DNA from: Bacillus sp. REN10
GTDB lineage: Bacteria > Bacillota > Bacilli > Bacillales > Domibacillaceae
NCBI RefSeq assembly: GCF_016820555.1
Contig: NZ_JADHDW010000003.1
Location: forward strand, 248,001-312,000
Direction: 5' to 3'
Length of the DNA: 64,000 nucleotides
A program made the translations under genes and the position numbers. Shown piece by piece: positions 44,728-55,665 of this stretch. A model generated the notes under the pieces. That model saw only the letters and a list, made by a program, of their open reading frames with translations. It was not told the DNA's origin and ran no database searches. Every line of letters starts with the position of its first letter. Position 1 is the first letter of the stretch.

Positions 44728-46337
44728 CCTGTAATCCCCACTTTCTGTTGCCGTTTCGAATGCTCAATTAAAAAATGTAATTTTGATAAAGCGGCTCCTG
44801 AATCAATGCTTTCCTTCGCTAGCTGAATACCTTTTTGAATGGTTGATACCTTTCCATTCGCAAACAATCCAATACCCGCATTTAATAATACCGTATCGCG
44901 CGGAGCTCCTTTTTCTCCTTCCAACACTCGTTTTAAAATATCCGCATTTTCTTTTGCTTCTCCCCCGCGAATCGCTTCTAGGCCATATGTTGGCAATCCC
45001 ACATCTTCTGGTGTAACGATTATTTTCTTCTTCTGCCCTTCCTCTAGTAACATCAAATGGTTTTCTCCAGCGAGTGAGGCTTCATCCATAAATCCTGCTC
45101 CATTAATGACCACCGCTCTTTTCCGTCCGAGTCGATCGAGAACATTCGCCATCATATCAAGCATATCGCGGCGATAAATGCCTAGTAATTGCGTATCGAG
45201 CTCGACGGGATTTGTTAACGGGCCAATCAAATTAAAAATTGTTGGGATTTTCAAATCTCGCCTAACCTTCATCACTCGCTTTAATTTTGGATGAACATGA
45301 GGAGCGAACAAAAAAGCGATCCCGTTTTCTTCTAATAAATAATCTGTCTCCCCTTCTAAATAATCGAGAGAAATCCCTAAATGCTCAAGTACATCGGCAC
45401 TCCCTGTTTTACTAGAGACACTACGATTTCCATGCTTCGCGACTTTCACTCCTGCTCCCGCAAGAACAAATGCGGATGTTGTACTAATATTAAAGCTTTG
45501 CGAGCCATCGCCTCCCGTTCCACAGTTATCCATCACATTCGTAAACTGTTTGCCGGTTCCAAGAGAGTTTCTTCTAAGGACATTGACTAAAGAAGCGATT
45601 TCATCGACTGTTTCACCCTTTGATTTCAATGCGACTAGCAAAGCGGCAATCTCTCCTTCTGTTGCATCTTCTTGTAAAATTTCTTCGATCGCATTCATCA
45701 TTTCCTCTTCCTCAAGCGCTTGTTGATCCGCCAATTTGAGCAAATAGTGCTTCATATTTTTTTCCTGTCTGTACTGTCTAAAGAATTGCTGAACGAGCTC
45801 GGTGCCTGCTTTTGTCCCGATTGATTCTGGATGAAATTGCAACCCATACACCGGATATTCCTTGTGACGAATGGCCATGATTTCTTCATCATCCGTTGAA
45901 ACGGCAAGCACTTCTAACTTTTGTGGTAAGGTCGCTTTCTCGACAGACAAGGAATGGTAGCGCATCACCGAGATCGGGCCATTAAATGATGAGAAAAGAT
46001 CTTTCCCTTCATGTTTGATCAATGACACTTTTCCATGCTTAATGGTTTTTGCTTGCACGATATCCGCTCCAAAAGCGGCCGCAATCGCTTGATGTCCAAG
46101 ACAAATCCCTAAAATCGGCATGCGATGATAGAAGCTGCGAACGACTTCCATACAAATCCCTGCTTCTTTCGGTGTGCCTGGACCCGGTGAGAGCACAATC
46201 GCTTCCGGCGCCATTTTTTCAATTTCCTCAAGCGTGCATTCATCATTGCGAACCACTCGCACGTGCTTCCCTAAAGAAGCGATTTGTTGATATAAGTTAT
46301 ACGTAAAAGAGTCATAGTTATCGATTAATAAAATCAT
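44724..46337 (-). CDS. trpGD: Fused anthranilate synthase glutaminase TrpG and phosphoribosyltransferase TrpD
   Basis: A 537-residue in-frame fusion. Residues 1-192 are the type 1 glutamine amidotransferase: [13 protein letters not shown], nucleophile Cys in [10 protein letters not shown], and His/Glu in [10 protein letters not shown]. From residue 195 a complete TrpD follows, starting [19 protein letters not shown], with the PRPP loop [17 protein letters not shown] and [16 protein letters not shown]. It supplies ammonia to TrpE and then makes phosphoribosyl-anthranilate. ATG 46337 overlaps the trpE stop as ATGA. An internal ATG at 45755 (residue 195) with ACAGGAAAAAAAT in front is the relic of a separate trpD start. 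Many Bacillus species lack trpG in this operon and use PabA. Confidence 0.93.
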   Translation of the reverse strand: MILLIDNYDSFTYNLYQQIASLGKHVRVVRNDECTLEEIEKMAPEAIVLSPGPGTPKEAGICMEVVRSFYHRMPILGICLGHQAIAAAFGADIVQAKTIKHGKVSLIKHEGKDLFSSFNGPISVMRYHSLSVEKATLPQKLEVLAVSTDDEEIMAIRHKEYPVYGLQFHPESIGTKAGTELVQQFFRQYRQEKNMKHYLLKLADQQALEEEEMMNAIEEILQEDATEGEIAALLVALKSKGETVDEIASLVNVLRRNSLGTGKQFTNVMDNCGTGGDGSQSFNISTTSAFVLAGAGVKVAKHGNRSVSSKTGSADVLEHLGISLDYLEGETDYLLEENGIAFLFAPHVHPKLKRVMKVRRDLKIPTIFNLIGPLTNPVELDTQLLGIYRRDMLDMMANVLDRLGRKRAVVINGAGFMDEASLAGENHLMLLEEGQKKKIIVTPEDVGLPTYGLEAIRGGEAKENADILKRVLEGEKGAPRDTVLLNAGIGLFANGKVSTIQKGIQLAKESIDSGAALSKLHFLIEHSKRQQKVGITG

Positions 46338-47710
46338 GATTTAACCTCCAATAATGCTTTCGCTTTATGCATCGTTTCTTCATACTCTGCTTCTGGGATA
46401 GAATCATACACAATCCCTGCGCCCGCTTGGACATACGCTTTATTTTCTTTGACAATCATTGTCCGGATCGCGAGGGCGAAATCTAAATCGCCATTCGATG
46501 AAATATAACCTACCGCTCCGGCATATAATCCTCGCTTCACACCCTCAAGTTCATTGATGATTTGCATCGCACGAATTTTAGGAGCTCCTGATACCGTACC
46601 AGCCGGCAAACAAGAGGATAACGCTTCTACAGGGTGGATCTCCGCTTGAAGTGTGCCACTGACTTCTGACACGATATGCATCACATGTTTATATTTTTCA
46701 ATCTTCTGATATTTCGTTAAATGAACACTTCCGATTTCACACACTTTTCCAAGATCATTTCGACTTAAATCGACGAGCATGCGGTGTTCCGCTATTTCCT
46801 TCTCATCGTTGAGCAACTCTGTTTCAAGCGATTGATCCTCCTGCTCGCTTTTTCCTCTTCTCCTTGTACCAGCAATTGGATTCGTGACCACCTTTCGACC
46901 TCTCACACTAATTAAACTTTCTGGAGAAGCGCCGAGCACTGTATAGTCCTTAAAATCTACGAAAAACATATAGGGAGAAGGATTCGACGTTCTTAGCTTT
47001 CGATACAAAGAAAAAGGATTGCCGGTAAATTCAGACGAGAGCCGTTGGGACAACACCACTTGAAAAATATCGCCGCGAATAATATGATCTTTCGCTTTGT
47101 TCACCATTTCGCTAAATTGTTGTTTCGTCAAATTGCCTTGAAACTGTAGCGACTCAATTCCCTCTATGTAAGGAGGGTTGACCTGTATGCTGATTATTTG
47201 CTCATACTCGGTGATTTCTTCTTCTAGCTCTGCTTCACTCCGATCTCCGAAAAGATCAACAGCGACAACTGTCACTTTCTGAAGTACATGATCATACACC
47301 ACAAAGGTCGAATAAAACATAAAATGAACATCTGGCATCTGTAGCTCATCTTCCAACACATCGCCAATCACTTCATCGAGAAACATTACATCATAACCGA
47401 TATATCCAACTGCTCCGCCGAAAAAGGGAAAAGGCTGTGCTTCATTTTGTACTTGTAGCATTTCTTTTAGTTGTTTCAAGCTATGCCCTTGGAATTGTTC
47501 GACCGTTTCTATTTGATGGTCGATCACCTCGATTGCTGTTCCTGTTGCTCGATATTCTTTCGTTGGATTCATCCCTAAAAAAGAATAACGTCCACTTTGC
47601 TCATGCTTATAAGAGCTTTCTAGTAAAAACTTTTTCTCACCTTTCATTTGATGATAGAGCATAATCGGGGTCAGCATATCCCCTTCAAGTTCTTTTAATT
47701 TATAGTTCAT
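46334..47710 (-). CDS. trpE: Anthranilate synthase component I
   Basis: A 458-residue chorismate-using enzyme. The feedback-site motif [18 protein letters not shown] lies near the N-terminus; catalytic blocks are [55 protein letters not shown] and [16 protein letters not shown]. It makes anthranilate with the TrpG half. ATG 47710 follows GAGGTGAAAGACG. It is the first gene of the operon and lies directly behind two T-boxes. Confidence 0.95.
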   Translation of the reverse strand: MNYKLKELEGDMLTPIMLYHQMKGEKKFLLESSYKHEQSGRYSFLGMNPTKEYRATGTAIEVIDHQIETVEQFQGHSLKQLKEMLQVQNEAQPFPFFGGAVGYIGYDVMFLDEVIGDVLEDELQMPDVHFMFYSTFVVYDHVLQKVTVVAVDLFGDRSEAELEEEITEYEQIISIQVNPPYIEGIESLQFQGNLTKQQFSEMVNKAKDHIIRGDIFQVVLSQRLSSEFTGNPFSLYRKLRTSNPSPYMFFVDFKDYTVLGASPESLISVRGRKVVTNPIAGTRRRGKSEQEDQSLETELLNDEKEIAEHRMLVDLSRNDLGKVCEIGSVHLTKYQKIEKYKHVMHIVSEVSGTLQAEIHPVEALSSCLPAGTVSGAPKIRAMQIINELEGVKRGLYAGAVGYISSNGDLDFALAIRTMIVKENKAYVQAGAGIVYDSIPEAEYEETMHKAKALLEVKS

Positions 47711-47744
47711 CGTCTTTCACCTCATTAATATTTGAAAATAAAAA

Positions 47745-47990
47745 AAGTCCTCCATAGTCATGCAGTTTTCATGACTATGGAGGACGATCATACCGCGGTG
47801 CCACCTCACATTGGAGCAATCATCGCTCCCTCTTTTACATCCTGTTAACGGTGGAAACCGGGTAGTCATTTCCTTCTACCACTCACAAGTCCATTCAGTC
47901 AGCTTGTGCGTACCGGCTCTCACCTATTCCGGCTCTCTGTTACGCATCCCTCTCACTTACTCTTCTTGATCATCGCATTATCATTATTTT
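47745..47990 (-). promoter_or_regulatory. Tryptophan T-box riboswitch, downstream copy
   Basis: The minus-strand RNA carries the T-box sequence AGGTGGCACCGCGG (47806 to 47793), then a perfect 16-base terminator (arms 47747-47762 and 47770-47785) followed by UUUUUUU. A UGG (Trp) triplet lies in the expected specifier region (47891-47893, in GAAUGGACU). Uncharged tRNA-Trp should favour the antiterminator and let trpE be transcribed. Confidence 0.9.
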
Positions 47991-48002
47991 ATATTTAAAA
48001 AC

Positions 48003-48285
48003 ACAAAAAGACCCCCATCGCAAAGGACGGGAGCCGTGGTGCCACCTTTATTGATTGTTTTCACAATCCACTCAATCTGCATCGAAGCAAAAATGCTTGA
48101 ATGCATGTCTTTTGTAACGATAAGACATTCGCCAGAGCCTACTGCCAAGATGGGTTCGGTCTGGAAGCTCGGAAGGCCATTCACTGTCACTCCTGCACCG
48201 GTTCTCACCAACCACCAGCTCTCTGAAGCATTCATGACAACTACTCTTCTTCGTCAGCGCTCATTTCATGTACGTTCAAATTGTT
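48003..48285 (-). promoter_or_regulatory. Tryptophan T-box riboswitch, upstream copy
   Basis: A second complete T-box: AAAGGTGGCACCACGG (48049 to 48034), a short terminator (CCCGUC/GAUGGG with one G-U pair, about 48012-48032) and UCUUUUUGUGUUUUU. The specifier triplet is again UGG (48179 to 48177, in GAAUGGCCU). The two copies in series should give a steeper response to tryptophan starvation than one. Confidence 0.88.
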
Positions 48286-48291
48286 AAGGTA

Positions 48292-48321
48292 ATCATATTA
48301 CACTAATATTCAGAAAGTCAA
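48292..48321 (-). promoter_or_regulatory. Sigma-A promoter of the trp operon
   Basis: TTGACT-N18-TATGAT on the minus strand, ending about 7 bases before the first T-box region. It is the only good promoter ahead of the tandem T-boxes. Confidence 0.65.
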
Positions 48322-48443
48322 TAGTTTTTTCAAAAAATCTTTTCTATTACAAAAATCTTTCCTATTAGGGATTTCCTTCAAAAAACATATATCTTTTGTA
48401 TCGATTTAATAGTAAAATTGACATATGTGTGTGAGGTGTTTAT

Positions 48444-49672
48444 ATGACAGTATATGTAGCAAGACAACCAATATTTAACAAAAAAGAAGAAACAGTGGCC
48501 TATGAGTTACTTTATCGCAATCAACAAGGACAAACATTTGCAGATATATCAAACGGGGATCAAGCTACCATGGAGCTGTTAAAAAACAGTATACTCCATA
48601 TTGGAATGGATCAATTATCAGAAGGAAAAAAGCTGTTTATTAACTTCACTGAAAATTTATTACTAAGTGCCCCCCTGCATTTTTAGAAAAAGACAAGATT
48701 GTTATTGAAATTTTAGAGGATGTTCAATCTTCTGAGAGACTCATTGAATCTTGTCAAAATTTAAGAAAAAAAGGCTATATTCTCGCTCTCGATGATTATA
48801 TTTTACATGAAAAGAATAGAGCGTTAGTCCCACTAGCTAATATTATCAAAGTTGATTTTTTGCAAACACCCAAGTCCGAACGTCAACAAATGATGAAAGA
48901 ACTAAAACCATACAATATTCGTTGGCTTGCTGAAAAAGTAGAGACAAGGGAACAGTTCCAACAAGCAAAGGAAGAAGGCTTCTCTTACTTTCAAGGCTTT
49001 TTCTTTGCTAAACCTGCTTTAGTGAGCGCAAATTCTATACCAGAGTTCTCCAATAATTACTTTGTTATTTTAAAGGAAATGGAAATGCCTTCACCAAATA
49101 TACAAAAGATCGCCCGATTAATTGAAGGAGATTTATCACTTTCCTATCAACTGCTCAAATTATTAAACAAAACCGCATTTATTCAGAGAGAAAAAGTCAA
49201 AACGATTCAACAAGCCATTATGCTCATCGGATTAGAGGAGCTAAAAAAATGGATACTCTTTATTATGATCAATACTAACAACCAAACATGTTCAGAAGAA
49301 ATTATGCGAACCTCTCTCGTTCGAGCCAAAACGCTAGAGCAATTAGCTAGGCGTTATTTCTCTAAACAGTCGGCTTCGCAATTTTTTCTACTTGGTATGT
49401 TCTCGATGATCGATGCTCTTTTAGGGAAACCGATGGAAAGTATTTTACCAGAATTACCAATCGATATCGAGATAAGGGAAGCTTTATTATTAAAAGAAAA
49501 CCATTTTTCGAAGGTGCTTCTGTTAATCAAATCATTGGAAGAAGCAAACTGGGTATTAGCGAATGATTTTTGCTCACAATTACAATTGGAAGAAGATATC
49601 CTGTTCACTTCTTATAGCCAAGCCATTCAATGGACAGATCAATTACTACAAAAAAGCACCGAGCTTGAATAA
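48444..49672 (+). pseudogene. yuxH: YuxH-type EAL-HDOD protein, frameshifted
   Basis: The frame from ATG 48444 (GAGGTGTTTAT upstream) encodes YVARQPIFNKKEETVAYELL ... FINFTENLLLSAP, the start of a degenerate EAL domain, and stops at 48686. The next frame continues without loss: PAFLEKDKIVIEILEDV, ALDDYILHEK, then YFQGFFFAKP and an HDOD domain to 49672. The break is at a run of six C's (48670-48675); seven would restore a single frame of about 410 residues, the YuxH length. YuxH-like EAL domains usually do not degrade cyclic-di-GMP. It is either a sequencing error, a pseudogene or a switchable tract. Confidence 0.8.
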
Positions 49673-49684
49673 TTAAGCTCGGTG
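49657..49684. terminator. Bidirectional terminator between yuxH and panF
   Basis: CACCGAGCTT pairs perfectly with AAGCTCGGTG around 8 bases; A/T runs flank both sides and both stop codons fall inside. Confidence 0.85.
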
Positions 49685-51112
49685 TTTCTCTTGTTTGGCT
49701 GTCGTAAAAAGCGTAACAATAACAAAAATAATCAATGAAATCAAAATAGGCAAAACGACGGTATGCATACCTAACGCATTGGGATAAAAAGAATGCAGCA
49801 AAATATAGGAGAGCATCCCTGAAATCATTGAAGCGACCGCACCTATTCCATTAGCCCTCTTCCAATAAAGCGCAAAAATCACTGGCCAAATAAAGACGGC
49901 TTCTAATCCACCAAATGAAAATAAATTTAACCAAATGATCAAATTAGGTGGATTCAATGCCACGAAAAAGACAATGATGCCAATAATGGTCGTTACCCAT
50001 AAGCTGAGCGTTTTGATCTTCTTTTCCTCTGCATTTTTATTAATAAAATGTAAGTATAAATCCTTAATGACGGCGGAAGAAACGAGCAAAAGAAGCGAAT
50101 CTACCGTCGACATAATCGCGGCCATTGGCGCCGCCAATACAATACCCGCTAGCCAATCCGGCATAATCGTCATCGCAAGTTCCGGCATCACCTTATCACC
50201 GACCGTGATCCCGGGAACGATCGCTCTCGCCATCACTCCGATTAAGTGCATTCCTAACATAATTACGCCGACTACAATCGTACCGATGATCAATGCTCGA
50301 TGCATCGCCTTTGAATTTTTATAACTCATTGCTCGAACGGTTACTTGTGGGAGCCCCACTACTCCGACGCCAACCAAAATCCAAAACGAGGAGATAAACA
50401 GTGGCGTTAAACTTTGATCATGCCCGTACGGAGTTAATAGGTTCGGATTCTCCTCCCGTAGCGTGCCCATAATACTTTCCATACCACCACCGGCTTTTAA
50501 AGCCGCAATGAATAAGATAAGCGTACCGCCAACCATAATGATCCCTTGTACCATATCTGTGATTGCTACTGCTCGAAAACCACCGATGACGACGTAAATT
50601 AATACAGAACCCGCAAAAATAATTAAAGCAGTCGTATACGAAAGACCGGTAATCGACTCCACTAACCGAGCGCCACCAATCCACTGGGCAATCATAGCGG
50701 AAAACAAAAAGATAATAATGCTGAGGGCAGCCAGTACAACGACAAGTTGATTTTTATAGCGCGCATATAGAAAATCAACTAATGTAATAGCCTCATATCG
50801 CCGCGCCATAATCGCAAACTTCTTCCCTAAAATCATCAACACAAAGTAGCCAGTCGCCACTTGACTCATCGCAAGCAACACCCAAGCTAACCCATAATTA
50901 TAAGCCGCTCCGGGGCCGCTTAAAAAGCTTGAGGCACTTCCATATGTCGCTGCCATCGTCATTGCTAAAATAAAGCCACCTAGCTCTCGGCTTCCTAAAA
51001 AGTATTCTTGCACAAATGAGGAGGAACTTTGCACATACTTAGACGCATAAACGCCGATGAAGAAGATAATAATTAAAAACAATAACAAAGGCAAAATAAC
51101 CGCCATATTCAT
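49673..51112 (-). CDS. panF: Sodium/pantothenate symporter PanF
   Basis: A 479-residue sodium:solute symporter (SSS family) with about 13 hydrophobic segments: EYFLGSRELGGFILAMTMAA, TYGSASSFLSGPGAAYNYGL, the sodium-site segment IVLAAPMAAIMSTVDSLLLL, and GGFRAVAITDMVQG. Together with the YhdT gene in front, the PanF identity is favoured over proline or other SSS carriers. It imports vitamin B5. The start overlaps the yhdT stop as ATGA. Confidence 0.85.
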   Translation of the reverse strand: MNMAVILPLLLFLIIIFFIGVYASKYVQSSSSFVQEYFLGSRELGGFILAMTMAATYGSASSFLSGPGAAYNYGLAWVLLAMSQVATGYFVLMILGKKFAIMARRYEAITLVDFLYARYKNQLVVVLAALSIIIFLFSAMIAQWIGGARLVESITGLSYTTALIIFAGSVLIYVVIGGFRAVAITDMVQGIIMVGGTLILFIAALKAGGGMESIMGTLREENPNLLTPYGHDQSLTPLFISSFWILVGVGVVGLPQVTVRAMSYKNSKAMHRALIIGTIVVGVIMLGMHLIGVMARAIVPGITVGDKVMPELAMTIMPDWLAGIVLAAPMAAIMSTVDSLLLLVSSAVIKDLYLHFINKNAEEKKIKTLSLWVTTIIGIIVFFVALNPPNLIIWLNLFSFGGLEAVFIWPVIFALYWKRANGIGAVASMISGMLSYILLHSFYPNALGMHTVVLPILISLIIFVIVTLFTTAKQEKHRA

Positions 51113-51381
51113 CGTGAATCACCATCCTCATCAAAAGGCACTTCTTTAAACAGTACCTTTACAACAACAGCGACAAGAATCACCATTAACACAAGTCCTG
51201 CGATACAGCTATAAAAAAACCAAGCTGGCAGACCTAATACATATGTATATTCTTCCACTGGCGCTTTGCCGAGTCCAAACGCAAAACCGTACCACCAAAT
51301 GAAGTTAATGATCACTAAAATGACGCCAACCCACGCCTCTTTTTTAGCGATCACAAAACGCGGATCTTCTTTATTTTTCAA
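51109..51381 (-). CDS. yhdT: YhdT family membrane protein
   Basis: A 90-residue protein with two hydrophobic segments (AWVGVILVIINFIWWYGFAF and LPAWFFYSCIAGLVLMVIL) and an acidic tail. The KEAWVGV ... WWYGFAFGLG pattern is YhdT (DUF997). It accompanies panF in many bacteria and is probably an accessory subunit. ATG 51381 follows AAAGGGGGAAACAGG. Confidence 0.87.
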   Translation of the reverse strand: MKNKEDPRFVIAKKEAWVGVILVIINFIWWYGFAFGLGKAPVEEYTYVLGLPAWFFYSCIAGLVLMVILVAVVVKVLFKEVPFDEDGDSR

Positions 51382-51487
51382 CCTGTTTCCCCCTTTTTCT
51401 CTCTAAAGCAACATCACTCTTCCCTTGTTTACCTTACGATAAGCTTCTTTCGGATGCAATATTGTTTTTTTGAAAAACAGAAAAAAG

Positions 51488-52255
51488 TCATCGCCATTTC
51501 TCGATAAATTCCGCAAGCAATGGATTCACTTCTGCCGAGAATTTGGATGGGAGCTGGTGCGTCCCGTTCTTAATAAAAATAACTTGGCTATTAGGAAGTG
51601 TTTCATAGTAACGACTATACTTATTGACTACTGGAGACCTGCCCCCATATAGCGATAGTATGGGCAACTGCCAAGAAGCTAGTTGGCTAGTAATATCACT
51701 ATGCAAAGACAGTTGATAAAACCGCTTCCATACATGCCGATCCACTTTTCTCATCGCTTCATACATCTCCCGTTTATCTTCTTGTCTGTTAAAATGACTG
51801 TTTGAAATCAGCTTTGCTAGCAATAAAGGCGCCTTGTCCGTGAGTTGGATACCTGTTTGATGTTGAGCTTGAAATAAAAAGGCGTCTACTTTCGGATAAC
51901 CGCTCGCAAGGATGACCCCCTTCACTTTATCTGGATATGTAAGAGCATACCGTTGAACGAGCGTTCCTCCTGCCGAATAGCCAAACAGAAAAATTTGTTC
52001 TTCTTCGATTGCTGACTGAACAGCTGATATATCTTCTAAAAAACTGTTCATATCGCCGATGAAAGATGATTCACTTTGACCGTGCCCATTTAAATCCATC
52101 AAAATAAGCTTCATTTTTCCTTTTAACAAATATTGTTTACAAAAAACATATTGACTCATTCCTGGAGGATGAACGAAAAGAACAGCAGGCCCCTCTCCTG
52201 CTGTTTCATAAAAGACCCGGCGATTTTTGATTTCAGCGTAAGGCAAACAAGACAC
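51488..52255 (-). CDS. Alpha/beta hydrolase
   Basis: A 255-residue alpha/beta-fold hydrolase. HPPGMSQYVF (oxyanion region), DLNGHGQSE, the nucleophile elbow GYSAGG and the His in NGTHQLPSKF are visible. The substrate is unknown; such proteins are esterases or lactonases. The start may be GTG 52255 or, with better spacing from AAAGGG, TTG 52246. It is monocistronic, between yhdT-panF and the thr operon. Confidence 0.75.
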   Translation of the reverse strand: MSCLPYAEIKNRRVFYETAGEGPAVLFVHPPGMSQYVFCKQYLLKGKMKLILMDLNGHGQSESSFIGDMNSFLEDISAVQSAIEEEQIFLFGYSAGGTLVQRYALTYPDKVKGVILASGYPKVDAFLFQAQHQTGIQLTDKAPLLLAKLISNSHFNRQEDKREMYEAMRKVDRHVWKRFYQLSLHSDITSQLASWQLPILSLYGGRSPVVNKYSRYYETLPNSQVIFIKNGTHQLPSKFSAEVNPLLAEFIEKWR

Positions 52256-52301
52256 ACCCTTTCAGTTTTTCTTAGTATGCGTCTTATTTACTTGCTTATA
52301 C

Positions 52302-52334
52302 AAAAAGGAAAAGCCCCATGGACTTTTCCTTTTT
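52302..52334 (-). terminator. Terminator of the hom-thrC-thrB operon
   Basis: AAAAAGGAAAAG pairs perfectly with CTTTTCCTTTTT around 9 bases; the T-rich end serves as tail on the minus strand. Confidence 0.8.
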
Positions 52335-53226
52335 ACACATATTGAATACCGTTCTTCTCGATCTCTAATTGTTGAACATCACAATCTTTAAACACTTGAC
52401 GGAAAATCTTAACCACCTTCTCACCCTTACCAGTTGGGGCAAACGTTAAAATCGTCGGTCCTGCCCCGCTAATAACAGTTGCATACGCTTCCGCCTCTTT
52501 TGCTAGCTTTCTAGCGTCTATAAATTCTTTAATGAGTGCGATTCGATATGGCTCATGGAACAAATCTTTCTCCATCATCTTTCCAGCAAGCGAATAGTCT
52601 TTCACCGATAAAGCAGCAAGTAATACATTCGCTACTGCGCTTGCTTCAACAGCTTGAGCCCTCGCAAAAGCATCTGGAAGCACACGGCGGGCATCCTCCG
52701 TTTTTAGTTCATAAGGAGGAATAACGACAATAAGATCCATCTCAGGGGCAGGGAGATGAACAATCTCTGCTTCTTCACCGAAGGACACACCTGCAACCAT
52801 CCCACCAAAGATAGACGCGCCAATATTATCTGGATGACCTTCAAAGCGATTGCCGATTTTTAACTTCTCTTCTTTTGACAGCTGCAAGTTCGCGTAACGA
52901 TCAGCAATTTCAATACCAGCTGCGATCGCTGCGGCACTGCTTCCTAACCCGCGAGCGAGCGGGATTTCACTTTCCATCACAATATGTAACGGCGGCAAAT
53001 CCGCACCATATGTATCAGCCGTTTGTTTAGCCACTTGATACACTAAATGGCTTTCGTCGTTCGGAAGGCCCGCTAATATATCGGAGCGATGTTCAAATGA
53101 CCATGTATCTGCAGGAGTGATATGAAGGGTCAAATAAAGATTAAAAGCAAGGCCGAGGGAATCAAACCCCGGCCCTAAGTTAGCCGTGCTCGCCGGCACC
53201 TTCATCGTTACAGGTGCTATACTCAT
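52333..53226 (-). CDS. thrB: Homoserine kinase
   Basis: A 297-residue GHMP kinase: [19 protein letters not shown] at the N-terminus, the ATP loop [16 protein letters not shown], and the C-terminal [10 protein letters not shown]. It phosphorylates homoserine for ThrC. ATG 53226 overlaps the thrC stop as ATGA, with AAGGAGTGGTTCGTGC in front. Confidence 0.95.
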   Translation of the reverse strand: MSIAPVTMKVPASTANLGPGFDSLGLAFNLYLTLHITPADTWSFEHRSDILAGLPNDESHLVYQVAKQTADTYGADLPPLHIVMESEIPLARGLGSSAAAIAAGIEIADRYANLQLSKEEKLKIGNRFEGHPDNIGASIFGGMVAGVSFGEEAEIVHLPAPEMDLIVVIPPYELKTEDARRVLPDAFARAQAVEASAVANVLLAALSVKDYSLAGKMMEKDLFHEPYRIALIKEFIDARKLAKEAEAYATVISGAGPTILTFAPTGKGEKVVKIFRQVFKDCDVQQLEIEKNGIQYV

Positions 53227-54284
53227 GCACGAACCACTCCTTCAATATAATCAAAAACGGCTTTTTCATCGTTTGGAAGCACCACTGGCTTTTTCGTAAT
53301 ACACTCAATGGCTGTTTGAGGGTCCTTTAGTCCGTTTCCAGTTAAGACAGCTACAATCGTTGCTCCTGCCGGAATATCTCCAGATTGACGGTGTTTAATG
53401 ATGCCAGCAATCGATGCGCAAGAAGCAGGCTCAGCAAAAATTCCTTCTTCTTTCGTGATCATTTCAAACGCTTCTAAAATTTCAGCATCCGTCACAAGGT
53501 CGATTTTCCCGCCAGACTCATCACGAGCAGCTACCGCTTTATCCCAGCTTGCTGGGTTGCCGATACGGATCGCTGTCGCAATAGTTTCTGGTTGTTCAAT
53601 TACCATATTCTTCACAATTGCAGCAGCTCCTTCCGCTTCAAATCCATGCATCTTCGGAAGACCTGTGCCAAATTTTTCGTTATATTCTTTAAAGCCTTTC
53701 CAGTAAGCTGTAATGTTTCCTGCATTGCCAACTGGAATCGCTAAAACATCAGGTGCTTTTCCTAATTGATCACAGATTTCAAATGCCGCTGTCTTCTGCC
53801 CTTCAATTCGATATGGGTTCACAGAGTTGACTAGTGTGATCGGTGAGTTTTCGCTAATTTGACGCACCATTTTTAGTGCTTCATCAAAGTTTCCTTCAAT
53901 CGATACGATCTCTGCTCCGTACATCATCGCTTGAGCGAGTTTCCCCATCGCGATTTTCCCTTCAGGAATGACGATGATGGCACGCATACCCGCACGAGCA
54001 GCATAAGCGGCTGCGGCTGCAGATGTATTTCCTGTTGAGGCACAAATCACGGTGTTGCTTCCTTCTTCTTTCGCTTTCGCAACCGCCATGACCATACCGC
54101 GGTCTTTAAAAGAACCTGTTGGATTCGTTCCTTCTGTTTTCACATAAATGTTAACGCCTAACTTTTTAGAGATATTAACAAGCGGAATTAATGGTGTGTT
54201 CCCTTCCATTAAAGATAACGCTGGTGTATTCTCTGTTACAGGTAAAAATTCTTTATATTTTTTAATTAAGCCTTCCCACATCAT
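53223..54284 (-). CDS. thrC: Threonine synthase
   Basis: A 353-residue PLP enzyme of fold type II. The PLP-Lys is in [44 protein letters not shown] and the C-terminal [11 protein letters not shown] are conserved. It is the short form found in Bacillus. It turns phosphohomoserine into threonine. The start overlaps the hom stop as ATGA. Confidence 0.95.
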   Translation of the reverse strand: MMWEGLIKKYKEFLPVTENTPALSLMEGNTPLIPLVNISKKLGVNIYVKTEGTNPTGSFKDRGMVMAVAKAKEEGSNTVICASTGNTSAAAAAYAARAGMRAIIVIPEGKIAMGKLAQAMMYGAEIVSIEGNFDEALKMVRQISENSPITLVNSVNPYRIEGQKTAAFEICDQLGKAPDVLAIPVGNAGNITAYWKGFKEYNEKFGTGLPKMHGFEAEGAAAIVKNMVIEQPETIATAIRIGNPASWDKAVAARDESGGKIDLVTDAEILEAFEMITKEEGIFAEPASCASIAGIIKHRQSGDIPAGATIVAVLTGNGLKDPQTAIECITKKPVVLPNDEKAVFDYIEGVVRA

Positions 54285-55582
54285 TTTGCACCGTTCCCTT
54301 CAACTCTGTAAAAACTTTCCACTGATTTAACAACTGTTAAATCTTTTAACTGTTCTAACACATTTTGATAGTTTTCCATGGAAGCTTTATGCGTAACGAT
54401 TACAATTTCTGCTACTCCTGCTTCCTCAAGCGGCAATTGAAGAATTTTTTCAAAGCTAATAGAGTTAGAAGAAAATAGCTTCGTTAATTCTGAAAAAGCC
54501 CCCACTTCATCACGCACATGCAAACGGATAAAATATTTCGCAAAACGCTCGTTAGCTTCTTTTAATTTCTTTTCAAATTGCGGCGCTAAAGCACTATGTC
54601 CATTGACACCAAGACGCATATTTTTTACAACAGCCACCACATCACTCACAATGGAAGTCGCTGTCGGAAGACTGCCGGCACCCGGCCCGTAAAACATCGT
54701 TTCTCCAACAGCTTCTCCGTACACATACACCGCATTATATTCATCATTGACAGAAGCAAGCGGGTGATCATTTGATAAAAATGTAGGCTGCACGCTAACT
54801 TCTGCACGCGATTGATCTTGATTAGCATAACCAATTAATTTCATTGTATAGCCAAGTGTGTTTCCATATTTTAAATCATCTTTTGACACGTTAGAAATAC
54901 CTTTCACCGATACATCATCAAGTTCAATGTTCATCGAGAAGGCTAAGCGAGCCAAAATCGCCATTTTGCGAGCGGCATCTAAACCTTCCACATCAGATGT
55001 TGGGTCCGCTTCAGCAAATCCTAAATCTTGAGCATCTTTCAGCGCTGTTTCATACGCTAAACCATCTTTATTCATTTTCGTTAAAATATAGTTCGTTGTC
55101 CCATTGACAATTCCCATAATTTTTTGGATCTTATCCGATGCTAAGCCATCAGCTAAACCTTTAATAATTGGAACACCGCCGGCTACACTCGCTTCATAAA
55201 ACAAGTCACAACCATTTTCCGCCGCTATTTTTTGCAGTTCAGAACCGTAAAGGGCGATTAAATCTTTATTCGCAGTTACCACTTGCTTTTTCCCATTTAA
55301 CGCATCAATTATGTACTGGCGAGTTTCTTCTACCCCACCCATTACTTCCACAATGACATCGATTTCCGGATCATTCAGTACTTCATATGGATCAGTTGTG
55401 AGGAGCGATCTATCTAGTTCTACATCACGGGATTTCTCGATGTTTTTCACTAACACTTTTTTGATGGAAACAGGACATCCCACTTGATGAACGAGCTGCT
55501 CTTGATGATTTTGAATCATCTTTACTACTCCTGTTCCAACTGTCCCTAAGCCTAATAATCCTACCTTTACATGATCTTTCAC
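54281..55582 (-). CDS. hom: Homoserine dehydrogenase with ACT domain
   Basis: A 433-residue enzyme. The NAD(P) loop is [50 protein letters not shown] and the catalytic [15 protein letters not shown] follow. A C-terminal ACT domain ([20 protein letters not shown]) suggests feedback by threonine. It reduces aspartate semialdehyde to homoserine. GTG 55582 follows GAGGAATT. It is the first gene of hom-thrC-thrB. Confidence 0.95.
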   Translation of the reverse strand: MKDHVKVGLLGLGTVGTGVVKMIQNHQEQLVHQVGCPVSIKKVLVKNIEKSRDVELDRSLLTTDPYEVLNDPEIDVIVEVMGGVEETRQYIIDALNGKKQVVTANKDLIALYGSELQKIAAENGCDLFYEASVAGGVPIIKGLADGLASDKIQKIMGIVNGTTNYILTKMNKDGLAYETALKDAQDLGFAEADPTSDVEGLDAARKMAILARLAFSMNIELDDVSVKGISNVSKDDLKYGNTLGYTMKLIGYANQDQSRAEVSVQPTFLSNDHPLASVNDEYNAVYVYGEAVGETMFYGPGAGSLPTATSIVSDVVAVVKNMRLGVNGHSALAPQFEKKLKEANERFAKYFIRLHVRDEVGAFSELTKLFSSNSISFEKILQLPLEEAGVAEIVIVTHKASMENYQNVLEQLKDLTVVKSVESFYRVEGNGAK

Positions 55583-55636
55583 AATTCCTCACCTCTGTGT
55601 ATTTTTAATGTGTACATTTGTTTTTGTATAGTAGAC

Positions 55637-55665
55637 ATTATATATGGATTGGCTCTCTTTGACAA
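55637..55665 (-). promoter_or_regulatory. Sigma-A promoter of the hom operon
   Basis: TTGTCA-N17-TATAAT on the minus strand. The leader is about 50 bases, with no T-box or other riboswitch recognised. Confidence 0.8.

Noticed and set aside
47984-48235. Minus-strand ORF of 83 codons
   Set aside because: It lies entirely within the upstream T-box; the sequence is explained as structured RNA.
48860-49672. Separate HDOD-only gene starting at 48860
   Set aside because: The same frame is open and family-like back to the poly-C tract and continues the EAL domain, so it is the rest of a frameshifted yuxH.
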